Source: Acetobacteraceae bacterium
Lineage (GTDB): Bacteria > Pseudomonadota > Alphaproteobacteria > Acetobacterales > Acetobacteraceae
Assembly: GCA_947475245.1 (NCBI GenBank)
Contig: CANJLW010000040.1
Coordinates: forward strand, 1-32,553
Reading direction: 5' to 3'
Length of the DNA stretch: 32,553 bases
Both the position numbers and the translations under genes were made by a program. Positions 8,276-14,937 of the stretch are shown here, in pieces. Each line of letters starts with the position of its first letter. Positions within the stretch are counted from its first letter, which is position 1. The notes below the pieces were generated by a model, which saw only the letters and a list, made by a program, of their open reading frames with translations, searched no databases and was not told the origin of the DNA.

Positions 8276-9484
8276 TTACTCCGCCGCCGCAACCACCGGG
8301 GCGGAACGCGACGATACCCGTGCCGACCCGGCGCAGAGCAGGCTGAGCATCAGGAGAACGGCGACGAGGACCAGTACGAGTTGCGGGTATCCTCGGTCGA
8401 TCAGATAGCCGAACGGCACCGGGGTCAGCGCGCCGCCCAGGGGCAGCCCGGCACTGACGAAGCCGAAGACCTTGCCGATCTGTCCCGGCGGTGCCGCGTC
8501 TTTCAGCATGACGTCGCGCGGGGTGCGGCTGGCACCCATCGACAGCCCGGACAACAAGGCGAGTCCCATGATGACCAGGCCGGGCAGCCCGACCCAGTCG
8601 ATCACCAGGATGGTAGTGGCGGAGAGGCAAGTCAGCCCGACGACAAACGGCATGATGAAACGCTTATGCGTATCGGCAAACCAGCCGCCGACCAGAACGC
8701 CCAGGGTGGAGCCGACCATGTAAGCGGTCAGCGCGGTGGCGGCGACCGGGAGTTCCAGGCCCTTGACCGTGTGCAGAACGGTGACGAGCCAGGATTGAAT
8801 ACCGCCGCCGGCCATGGCGCCGAGCATGAAGAAAGCGAAGAACAGGAGCATGGTGCGGCTTGTCAGCAGGTCTCGGCCGGTCAGGTTGACGGCACCGCTT
8901 TTCGGCACGGCGCGCACCTGATCGCGCAGGATGCCGCTTTGCAGCAGGATGGAGATGACGACGGGAACGCCCAGCAGTCCGACAATCAGCAGCGTCTGAC
9001 GCCAACCGAGCGCTGCCATCAGGAATGCGGTGACCGGCGCGCCGGTGGCGAAGCCCAGATTGCCGCTGAATGTGTGCAGGGCGAAAGCGCGGCCCATCCG
9101 GTCCTTGTCGACGGAGCCGGAGAGGATCGCGTAGTCGGCCGGGTGGATCACCGAATTGCCCATGCCGGAGAAAACGGCGCACAGCATGATCTGCCAGAAC
9201 TCCGTCGCCAGCCCCATGGCGGCGATCGAGAGCGACATGAGCAGTGCTCCGCCGATCAGGAAGAAGCGCGCGCCGTAGCGGTCAACCAGGAAGCCGACGG
9301 GGGTTTGCAGGATGGCGGTCGTGCCCGACATCAACGCGATGGTCAGCCCGAGTTGGGAGAAGCTGACATCGAACGCGTCTTTCCACGCCAGGAACATGGG
9401 CGGCAGGCAAAGCACGTAGAAGTGGGACAGGAAATGGCCATTGCCGATAAGGATATTGACCCGGGTGGAACGGCTGAGCGCCAT
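8276..9484 (-). CDS. Major facilitator superfamily transporter (Fsr-like)
   Basis: This protein of about 402 residues has 12 hydrophobic segments in two six-helix halves, typical of MFS proteins. The first helix (GNGHFLSHFYVLCLPP) and the following loop (VDRYGARFF, a variant of the MFS A motif after TM2) recall the fosmidomycin-resistance (Fsr) subgroup of drug exporters. It acts in the inner membrane as a secondary transporter, and its substrate is unknown. I chose ATG 9484 because AGGA lies about ten bases upstream. A TTG at 9505 would add seven residues (MLTGRRR). It is the first gene of a two-gene operon with the DUF155-like gene, and it diverges from the CoA-binding protein gene across 134 bases that contain an 8-base inverted repeat. 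Confidence 0.9.
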   Translation of the reverse strand: MALSRSTRVNILIGNGHFLSHFYVLCLPPMFLAWKDAFDVSFSQLGLTIALMSGTTAILQTPVGFLVDRYGARFFLIGGALLMSLSIAAMGLATEFWQIMLCAVFSGMGNSVIHPADYAILSGSVDKDRMGRAFALHTFSGNLGFATGAPVTAFLMAALGWRQTLLIVGLLGVPVVISILLQSGILRDQVRAVPKSGAVNLTGRDLLTSRTMLLFFAFFMLGAMAGGGIQSWLVTVLHTVKGLELPVAATALTAYMVGSTLGVLVGGWFADTHKRFIMPFVVGLTCLSATTILVIDWVGLPGLVIMGLALLSGLSMGASRTPRDVMLKDAAPPGQIGKVFGFVSAGLPLGGALTPVPFGYLIDRGYPQLVLVLVAVLLMLSLLCAGSARVSSRSAPVVAAAE

Positions 9485-9618
9485 GCGACGACGTCCTGTG
9501 AGCAATGTTCGAAAAATAACCGATTGTTAAGATTGCGCCCCAATGGTGCGGTGCGTCAATCGGTGGACTTAGGCCGCAGTCTTGGCGCGGTGGGCGAAGC
9601 CTGACAGTGTATCGAGCC

Positions 9619-10065
9619 ATGAGTATCGATGGACAAACCGACGAGACCATTCGCGCGATCCTGACGGAATCGCGGCGGATCGCGCTGATCGGCGCCTCGG
9701 CCAAGCCCTGGCGGGCTTCGCATGAGGTGATGGGCTTTTTGTTGAACCGCGGCTTCGATGTGACGCCGGTCAATCCGCGATTGGCGGGCCAGACGATCCA
9801 TGGCCGAACGGTTGTGCCGCGGCTGGCGGATGCCGGTGCAATCGACATGGTGGACGTGTTTCGCAACAGCAGCCATGTCGGCGCGATCGTTGACGAGGCG
9901 ATCCGGCTGGGCGCGCGCACCATCTGGATGCAGCTTGGCGTGATAGACCGCGACGCCGCCGCCCGGGCCACGGCCGCCGGATTGCGGGTGGTCATGGATC
10001 GATGCCCGGTCATCGAGGATCGAAGGATCGGCCCGTTTCGCCACGACGCGATAATCGGCCATTGA
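9619..10065 (+). CDS. CoA-binding domain protein (YccU-like)
   Basis: This 148-residue protein is a single Rossmann-fold CoA_binding_2 domain. The nucleotide-binding start is IALIGASAKPWRASHEVMGFLL (residues about 21-42). VTPVNPRLAGQTIHGRTVVPRLAD and MVDVFRNSSHV follow, and GARTIWMQLGV matches the conserved W-Q-G element of this family. These small stand-alone domains are homologous to the CoA-binding part of succinyl-CoA synthetase and acyl-CoA synthetases, but their cellular role is unknown. ATG 9619 fits the family's usual start; an in-frame GTG at 9607 is less likely. The gene ends 55 bases before the DUF2076 gene. Confidence 0.9.
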   Translation: MSIDGQTDETIRAILTESRRIALIGASAKPWRASHEVMGFLLNRGFDVTPVNPRLAGQTIHGRTVVPRLADAGAIDMVDVFRNSSHVGAIVDEAIRLGARTIWMQLGVIDRDAAARATAAGLRVVMDRCPVIEDRRIGPFRHDAIIGH

Positions 10066-10087
10066 ACCGGGCGGAGCGAACCGCCAC

Positions 10088-10118
10088 ATTCTCCTGCGAT
10101 ATGCGTCGGAGAATCTCC
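10088..10118 (+). promoter_or_regulatory. Hairpin that can mask the DUF2076 ribosome binding site
   Basis: ATTCTCC (10088-10094) is the exact reverse complement of GGAGAAT (10108-10114), with a 13-base loop. The 3' arm contains the GGAG ribosome binding site (10108-10111) for ATG 10121. The same GGAGA is also half of an 11-base palindrome, GGAGAATCTCC (10108-10118). An RNA fold here would hide the site. Alternatively the palindrome could be a protein-binding DNA site. Confidence 0.4.
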
Positions 10119-10120
10119 CA

Positions 10121-11017
10121 ATGACGGACGAAGAACGCGAGATCATTTCTCAATACATTGCCCGTGTCGGTGGCGCGCCGCCTCCGCCGGCCGGATTCGG
10201 GGCATCGGTGCCGGCCACGCAGCCGGCCCTGCCGCCGGTTGACCGGGACGCGGATGCGCTGATCGCGCAACAGTTTCAGCGCTATCCGGAAGCGCGATAC
10301 CGCATCACGCAGTTGGCGTTCGTGCAGGAGCACGCGCTGGTAGAGGCGCAGAACCGCATCAAGCGGCTGGAATGGGAAGTGCAGCAGGCCCAGCAGGCCG
10401 CTCAACAGGCTCAGCAGCAAGCTCAGCAAGCCGCCCAACAGGCGAACCAGGGCGGCGGCGGGTTCTTTGGCGGGCTGTTCGGCGGGCGGCGTCAGCAGCA
10501 GCCGATGCCGGGACAAATGGGGCCGGGACAAATGGGACCTGGACCCGGTGGGCCGGGCCCCTGGGGTCAGTCACCGCAGCAGCAGCAGCCGTACTACCAA
10601 TCGGCACCGCCGCCTCCGCAATATCCCCCGAATTATCAACAGGGCATGTTTCAGCGGCCCGGCGGCGGTTCGGGCTTTTTAGGCTCCGCGCTGACCACTG
10701 CGGCGGGCGTCGCGGGCGGTCTTGTCGTCGGCAATGCGCTGATGGGCATGTTCTCCGGCCACTCCGCCGGCGGCTTGTTCGGCGGCGGGGCCGGGGCGGC
10801 GGCGGGTGCCAGCCCCTGGGCGACACCGGCGGCGAGCCAGGACTATGTGGATCAAGGTACCTGGACGACGCCGGCGGCAGCGCCGGCCGGCCAGGACTAC
10901 GTCGATAACAGCGGTTGGGACACACCTGCCCCGGCGCCTGATCAGTCATCCTCGTGGGGTGATGGCGGCGGAAGCAGCTGGGGCGGCGGCGGCGGCGGGG
11001 AAGACGATACGTTCTGA
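10121..11017 (+). CDS. DUF2076 domain protein
   Basis: This 298-residue protein opens with MTDEEREIISQYIARV and DADALIAQQFQRYPEARYRITQLAFVQEHALVEAQNRIKRLE (in pieces), which fits the DUF2076 consensus. A Gln/Ala coiled coil (residues about 87-108) follows. Then come a Gly/Phe patch (GGGGFFGGLFGG), a Pro/Gln/Gly-rich disordered linker, a hydrophobic glycine-rich segment (GSALTTAAGVAGGLVVGNALMGMF, in pieces, about residues 185-210) and a Ser/Gly/Trp-rich tail ending GGGEDDTF. Two imperfect repeats (QDYVDQGTWTTP and QDYVDNSGWDTP) occur near residues 240-270. No enzymatic motif is visible. Members of this family are uncharacterised; the glycine-rich hydrophobic segment may associate with membrane. 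The GGAG ribosome binding site sits nine bases before ATG 10121 and inside an inverted repeat. Confidence 0.85.
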   Translation: MTDEEREIISQYIARVGGAPPPPAGFGASVPATQPALPPVDRDADALIAQQFQRYPEARYRITQLAFVQEHALVEAQNRIKRLEWEVQQAQQAAQQAQQQAQQAAQQANQGGGGFFGGLFGGRRQQQPMPGQMGPGQMGPGPGGPGPWGQSPQQQQPYYQSAPPPPQYPPNYQQGMFQRPGGGSGFLGSALTTAAGVAGGLVVGNALMGMFSGHSAGGLFGGGAGAAAGASPWATPAASQDYVDQGTWTTPAAAPAGQDYVDNSGWDTPAPAPDQSSSWGDGGGSSWGGGGGGEDDTF

Positions 11018-11042
11018 TCCGCGGTCGGCGCGGCTTTGTCGC

Positions 11043-11097
11043 CGCGACGCATGACTGGCTTGCAAGGCACTCGGGCGAAGTGTCTTGCATTGTCGCG
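11043..11097 (+). terminator. Long hairpin downstream of the DUF2076 gene
   Basis: TGCAAGGCACT (11061-11071) pairs with AGTGTCTTGCA (11079-11089), 11 base pairs with one G-U, around the loop CGGGCGA. An outer CGCGAC/GTCGCG stem (11043-11048 / 11092-11097) extends it. No T-run follows, so it is either a factor-assisted terminator, an mRNA-protecting 3' structure, or a leader element of the iron-uptake genes. Confidence 0.4.
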
Positions 11098-11105
11098 TGG
11101 CGGGT

Positions 11106-11124
11106 GTAATTGCAATTCATTCTT
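11106..11124 (+). promoter_or_regulatory. Weak Fur-box-like site before the iron uptake genes
   Basis: The 19 bases at 11106-11124 (core TGCAATTCATT) match the classic 19-base Fur consensus at 11 positions by hand alignment. The site lies 18 bases before the cupredoxin ATG, where an iron repressor would be expected. Eleven matches alone is marginal, and alphaproteobacteria often use Irr or RirA instead. Confidence 0.25.
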
Positions 11125-11141
11125 ACTAACCCGAGGTGACC

Positions 11142-11477
11142 ATGCGCTCCCGGCTCCTATCGATCGCCCTCGCCCTGTCCGCCGTTCTGGGGGCACCGTC
11201 CCTTGCCGCCGATCCGCTGCAATACACGCTGACCATCAAGGACCACGTGTTCGCGCCGACGGACCTCGAAGTACCCGCCGGGCAGAAATTCGAACTGCGC
11301 GTGGTGAACCAGGACAAGACGGCCGAGGAGTTTGAAAGCAAGGACCTGCACCGGGAGAAAATTATTCCGGGCGGCGGCGCGATCACCCTGGTCCTTGGCC
11401 CGCTCCGGCCCGGCTCCTACGAATTTTTCGGCGAATTCAACCCAAAAACCGCGCGCGGCAAGATCATCGCGCGCTGA
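11142..11477 (+). CDS. Secreted cupredoxin-fold protein of an FTR1 iron uptake pair
   Basis: This 111-residue protein has a clear Sec signal peptide (cleavage near SLAA-DPLQ, residue 23) followed by a small beta-rich cupredoxin_1 domain (TIKDHVFAPTDLEVPAGQ, then LRVVNQDKTAEEFES and PGSYEFFGEF). Such periplasmic proteins accompany FTR1 permeases in FtrABCD and EfeUOB-like systems, where they are proposed to bind or oxidise ferrous iron with copper. Here the mature protein has no Cys and no Met, and only two histidines (35 and 70), so a classical type 1 copper centre is not possible. ATG 11142 follows GAGGTGA (11133-11139). The FTR1 gene begins 15 bases after its stop, so the two are almost certainly co-transcribed. 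Confidence 0.85.
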   Translation: MRSRLLSIALALSAVLGAPSLAADPLQYTLTIKDHVFAPTDLEVPAGQKFELRVVNQDKTAEEFESKDLHREKIIPGGGAITLVLGPLRPGSYEFFGEFNPKTARGKIIAR

Positions 11478-11492
11478 TCGATCGGTTACACC

Positions 11493-12356
11493 ATGCTCGC
11501 GATCGCCATCATCGTCCTGCGCGAAGTGCTCGAAGCATCGCTGATTATCGGCATCGTACTGGCGGCTTCCCTTGGCGTGGTCGGCCGCGGTGCCTGGATC
11601 GGCGGCGGCGTGATCGGCGGCCTGGCGGGTGCCGGGGCGGTGGCGCTGTTCGCGGCCGCCATCTCCGACGCCTTTTCCGGCACTGGGCAGGAACTGTTGA
11701 ATGCCGGCGTTCTCATCCTCGCCGTCGCGATGCTCGCCTGGCACAACATCTGGATGGCGCGTCACGCAAACGAGGTCACACGGGAAGCCAATGCCCTCGG
11801 TAAGGCCGTGGCAACCGGGCAACGCCCGTTGATCGCGCTGGGTTTGGTGGTCGGTTCAGCGGTACTGCGTGAAGGATCGGAAACCGTTTTGTTCGTTTAT
11901 GGCGTCGCGACGTCTTCGTCGGAAACGCCGATCGAGATGATCCTGGGCGGTATCCTCGGCATTGCCGGCGGCGCGGCCTTGGGCGTGGCCCTGTATATGG
12001 GTTTGTTGCGGATTCCCGTTCGGCGGCTGTTCGCGGTCACCGGCTGGATGGTGCTGTTCCTGGCGGCCGGGCTGGCGTCGCAAGCGGCCAACTTCCTGGT
12101 GCAGGCGGACCTGTTGCCTGCCTTGGGCCAGGACATCTGGGACACCTCGTTCCTTCTGTCCGAAACGAGTATCCCAGGCCGAATCCTTCATACCCTGATC
12201 GGCTACGCGGCGCGTCCGCAAGGCATCCAGGTCCTCGCCTTCATCGCGACCCTCGCCGCGATCGGCCTCCCCATGTGGTTGATCGTTCGGCCGTCAGACA
12301 ACCGTGGGAGAACGCACGGGACTCGGCAGGACGGAAAACTCGCCTATAAAGGGTGA
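11493..12356 (+). CDS. FTR1-family iron permease
   Basis: This 287-residue polytopic membrane protein has seven or so hydrophobic helices and the two iron-channel signatures of the OFeT/FTR1 family: REVLE (residues 10-14, first helix) and REGSE (126-130, fourth helix). It should import iron across the inner membrane, supplied by the adjacent periplasmic cupredoxin-fold protein. No EfeB-type DyP peroxidase, P19/FtrA or FtrD ferredoxin gene is next to it, so this is a minimal two-gene version. The last 30 residues are hydrophilic. The stop TGA overlaps a possible GTG start of the methyltransferase gene (GTGA at 12353-12356). Confidence 0.93.
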   Translation: MLAIAIIVLREVLEASLIIGIVLAASLGVVGRGAWIGGGVIGGLAGAGAVALFAAAISDAFSGTGQELLNAGVLILAVAMLAWHNIWMARHANEVTREANALGKAVATGQRPLIALGLVVGSAVLREGSETVLFVYGVATSSSETPIEMILGGILGIAGGAALGVALYMGLLRIPVRRLFAVTGWMVLFLAAGLASQAANFLVQADLLPALGQDIWDTSFLLSETSIPGRILHTLIGYAARPQGIQVLAFIATLAAIGLPMWLIVRPSDNRGRTHGTRQDGKLAYKG

Positions 12357-12379
12357 TCCCATCTCTCCGGACTCAGCCC

Positions 12380-13189
12380 ATGGCGTACCCGCCGCGTAAG
12401 CTTGCCTTCATTCTCGCGCCGACCGACCAAGGCACGTTGATCGTCAACCGCTTCGACTACCGGATGGTCAGCGAAACCTCCGGCTTCGGCGTCGGTCACA
12501 TGCTGTTGGAACACGCCAGCTACGACGCGAACGAAGTGGCGACCGCCATCCAGCTTCTGAACCTGCGGCGGCAATATTTCGGCGACGGGGTCTCCGTGCT
12601 CGACTGCGGCGCGAATATCGGCGTGTTCACCGTCGAATGGGCGAAAACCATGCGGGGCTGGGGACAGGTCCTGGCGATCGAGGCGCAGGAGCGTGTGTAC
12701 TACGCGCTCGCCGGCAATATCACGATCAACAACTGCTTCAACGCCCGCGCGATCCATGCCGCTGTCGGCAACACCATGGGCGAACTGCGCATCCCAACCC
12801 CCAACTACCTGGCGCCCGGAACATTCGGCAGCCTGGAACTGAAACCGACGGAGCGCACCGAATTCATCGGGCAGCCCGTCAGCTATGCCGACGAACATTT
12901 GGTGTCCGTGCGGGCCATCACCATCGACTCCCTTGCGCTGCCGCGGCTGGATCTGCTGAAGATCGACGTGGAAGGCATGGAGATGGAGACGCTGGATGGC
13001 GCGCGGGAAACCATCGGTCGCCATCTGCCGATCATTATCGTCGAACGGATCAAGTCGGATCAGGCGGCGCTGACCGCGCTGCTGGAATCGCACGGGTATC
13101 GGCACTTCAATACCGGTATGAACATGGTCGGTATCCATCCCAGCGACAAAACCCTGACGCATGTTTCCATCCGGGGCGCCGAGGGTTAA
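12380..13189 (+). CDS. FkbM-family SAM-dependent methyltransferase
   Basis: This 269-residue protein carries the FkbM Rossmann-type methyltransferase fold. The SAM-binding glycine loop is VLDCGANIGVFTVEWAK, followed by the acidic strand end VLAIEAQ and the diagnostic LLKIDVEGMEMETLDGA motif. FkbM enzymes O-methylate sugars or other small metabolites; the substrate here is unknown. ATG 12380 is used because homologous sequence seems to begin at MAYPPRKLAFIL. A GTG at 12353, overlapping the FTR1 stop as GTGA, would add nine residues and allow coupling. The location next to glycosyltransferase genes suggests a glycan target, but this is inference. Its TAA stop shares bases TTAA with the stop of the convergent glucosyltransferase. 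Confidence 0.85.
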   Translation: MAYPPRKLAFILAPTDQGTLIVNRFDYRMVSETSGFGVGHMLLEHASYDANEVATAIQLLNLRRQYFGDGVSVLDCGANIGVFTVEWAKTMRGWGQVLAIEAQERVYYALAGNITINNCFNARAIHAAVGNTMGELRIPTPNYLAPGTFGSLELKPTERTEFIGQPVSYADEHLVSVRAITIDSLALPRLDLLKIDVEGMEMETLDGARETIGRHLPIIIVERIKSDQAALTALLESHGYRHFNTGMNMVGIHPSDKTLTHVSIRGAEG

Positions 13190-14832
13190 GCGCCGGATCG
13201 CGCGACCTCTTCCGGCGTCGCCGCCAGCTCGGCCCGCCGCAGCCAATCGCCGAACGCCGGACAGGCGGTCAACACGCAGAACGGCACCGCCAAAGGCAAT
13301 CCGCCGATCAGCGGCAAGGCCCAGAATACCGCGACCCAACCCGCCTGCGCGAACGCCGCCATCGCGATCAGCCCCGCCAACGTATGCGGCCACAGCAGGC
13401 GCAAGGCCTCCATCCAGCCGACTCCCCGGTCGCCGCGATTTTGGGGTGACCAGCCCGACCGCGCGCCGAGGAGAATCCGCGCCGTGGCGAGGGTTTTGCT
13501 GAACACGCCGACAGCGTCGTAGAGCAGGGTAAAGCAGGTCTCGAGGCAGGCACCCTGGATCAATCTCGTCAGCCCGCCATAGGCGGCGCGTTTGCGGGCA
13601 GAGAGCGCGACCTCCAGATACCCCAGAATTTTTGGCGTGTACAACGCGCCGGTCCAACCCAGCGTCAACGCCAACGCCGGCCAGAACGGAAAGACCGAAA
13701 CCCGATCCGTCGCGGCGGCCAGCGCCGCACCGGCCAGGAACACCAGATAAAAGGGCGTGCAGCCGAACAGCAGGATCGCCTGCAGCAACTGCCAGCGGCC
13801 CATCGGGCGCAGGATCGGCATCGACAGCAGGTGGCGATACTCGAAATTCCCCGCCAGCCAGCGCAATTCCCGCCGCAAATGCTCGGGCAAGGCTGGTGGA
13901 TTGGTCTCGTACGATCCATCCTCCGACGCCAACAGCCGCACGCCCCAGCCGGCGCCGGTCAGCATCGCGGCCTCGACCTGATCGTGCGACAGGATGTGGG
14001 CGCCACCCGGCAACAAAGGCAGGCGGCAATGATCGCGGAACGGCTTGCAGCGAATGACCGCGTTGTGACCCCAGTAGCAGGCCTCGTCGCCCTGCCACCA
14101 CGTCAGGGCGGTCGCCCAGGTGCGCAGCCCGGCGCGCATGCCGAACTGGAACAGGCGCGGAAACGCCGACGTCGCGGGCAGCGCAACCGTCAAATGCTGC
14201 ACGATCCCCAGCTTCGGTTCGGCCAACATCGGCGCGATCATGCGCAACACCGCCGGCGCCGTCATGCGTGAGTCCGCGTCCAGCGTCAGCATCAATTCAT
14301 GATCCCCTGCGTGGTTGTCCAGGAAGTCCATGATGTTGCCGGCCTTGAACGCGGTATTCTCCACGCGACGGCGATACCGGATACGATCGGGACGTGGGGA
14401 CTCCGCCCGGAACCTGACGACGGCGGCTTCTTCCAGCGCGACGGCAGTCGGGTCCTGCGTGTCCGACAGCACGAACAACGTAAACGCGTTGCCGTGGCCC
14501 AGCGTGTCGAGTTCCTGCAACAGCGTTGCCATGTTCGGCAGCACTTCGGTCATGTCCTCATTCCGGACCGTCAGCGCGATCGCGACCGGCGGGAGGCTAC
14601 CGGGGAACGGTAGCGGCACGGCGGCCGGCCGGCCGAAGACCAGGATCGCAAAGCCGACCGCGCCGTTGGTGAAGCACAACCCGACCCAGGGTGCCGCGCC
14701 GACGAACCCCAAAACCATCAGTGCCTTCGCGAAGGTCCATCCGCCGAGCGCCAGGACCTGGAACAGAGCGGCGGCGAGGCCACATACGATGGTGAGCGAT
14801 GCCAGGACGACAAAAAGGCGACGAGCGGCCAT
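13186..14832 (-). CDS. opgH: OpgH/MdoH-type membrane glucosyltransferase (short form)
   Basis: This 548-residue GT2-family membrane enzyme should polymerise UDP-glucose into periplasmic (osmoregulated) glucan at the inner membrane. Two N-terminal hydrophobic helices precede a cytosolic GT-A domain with VRNED near residue 90, SDTQDP, the DxD motif DADSR (about 183), the catalytic SHDQVEA and the RRELRW acceptor/product motif (about 325). Four to five C-terminal helices follow. It is much shorter than the E. coli enzyme (about 850 residues), mainly because the N-terminal extension is absent. ATG 14832 was chosen because MAARRLF starts the hydrophobic region and GGAA lies upstream. The frame stays open much further upstream, but that part is antisense to the GT4 gene. 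No opgG is visible nearby. It diverges from the GT4 gene. Confidence 0.85.
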   Translation of the reverse strand: MAARRLFVVLASLTIVCGLAAALFQVLALGGWTFAKALMVLGFVGAAPWVGLCFTNGAVGFAILVFGRPAAVPLPFPGSLPPVAIALTVRNEDMTEVLPNMATLLQELDTLGHGNAFTLFVLSDTQDPTAVALEEAAVVRFRAESPRPDRIRYRRRVENTAFKAGNIMDFLDNHAGDHELMLTLDADSRMTAPAVLRMIAPMLAEPKLGIVQHLTVALPATSAFPRLFQFGMRAGLRTWATALTWWQGDEACYWGHNAVIRCKPFRDHCRLPLLPGGAHILSHDQVEAAMLTGAGWGVRLLASEDGSYETNPPALPEHLRRELRWLAGNFEYRHLLSMPILRPMGRWQLLQAILLFGCTPFYLVFLAGAALAAATDRVSVFPFWPALALTLGWTGALYTPKILGYLEVALSARKRAAYGGLTRLIQGACLETCFTLLYDAVGVFSKTLATARILLGARSGWSPQNRGDRGVGWMEALRLLWPHTLAGLIAMAAFAQAGWVAVFWALPLIGGLPLAVPFCVLTACPAFGDWLRRAELAATPEEVARSGA

Positions 14833-14865
14833 GACGTGTTCCGAAGAAGGGTATTTCGAAGCAGC

Positions 14866-14880
14866 GCGACAGGATGTCGC
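14866..14880. promoter_or_regulatory. 15-base palindrome between opgH and GT4 genes
   Basis: GCGACA-GGA-TGTCGC is a perfect inverted repeat in the 105-base divergent intergenic region, 34 bases from the opgH start and 58 from the GT4 start. The form fits a dimeric repressor operator. A second pair of TTC(C)GAA elements lies at 14840-14859. No regulator gene is adjacent. Confidence 0.4.
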
Positions 14881-14937
14881 CGATGCCGATCCGGTCCGCA
14901 ATAGGCGACCGCGCCATGCTTCTGTATAGGCCCTTGC

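Noticed and set aside
7952-9604. Open plus-strand frame of 550 codons antisense to the MFS and DUF155-like genes
   Set aside because: It is Arg/Gln/His-rich low-complexity, matches no family, and lies entirely opposite well-supported genes; this is typical of GC-rich antisense frames.
12344-14101. Long minus-strand frame of 585 codons across FkbM and the opgH 3' region
   Set aside because: It is in a different frame from opgH and antisense to the FkbM methyltransferase; its composition shows no domain.
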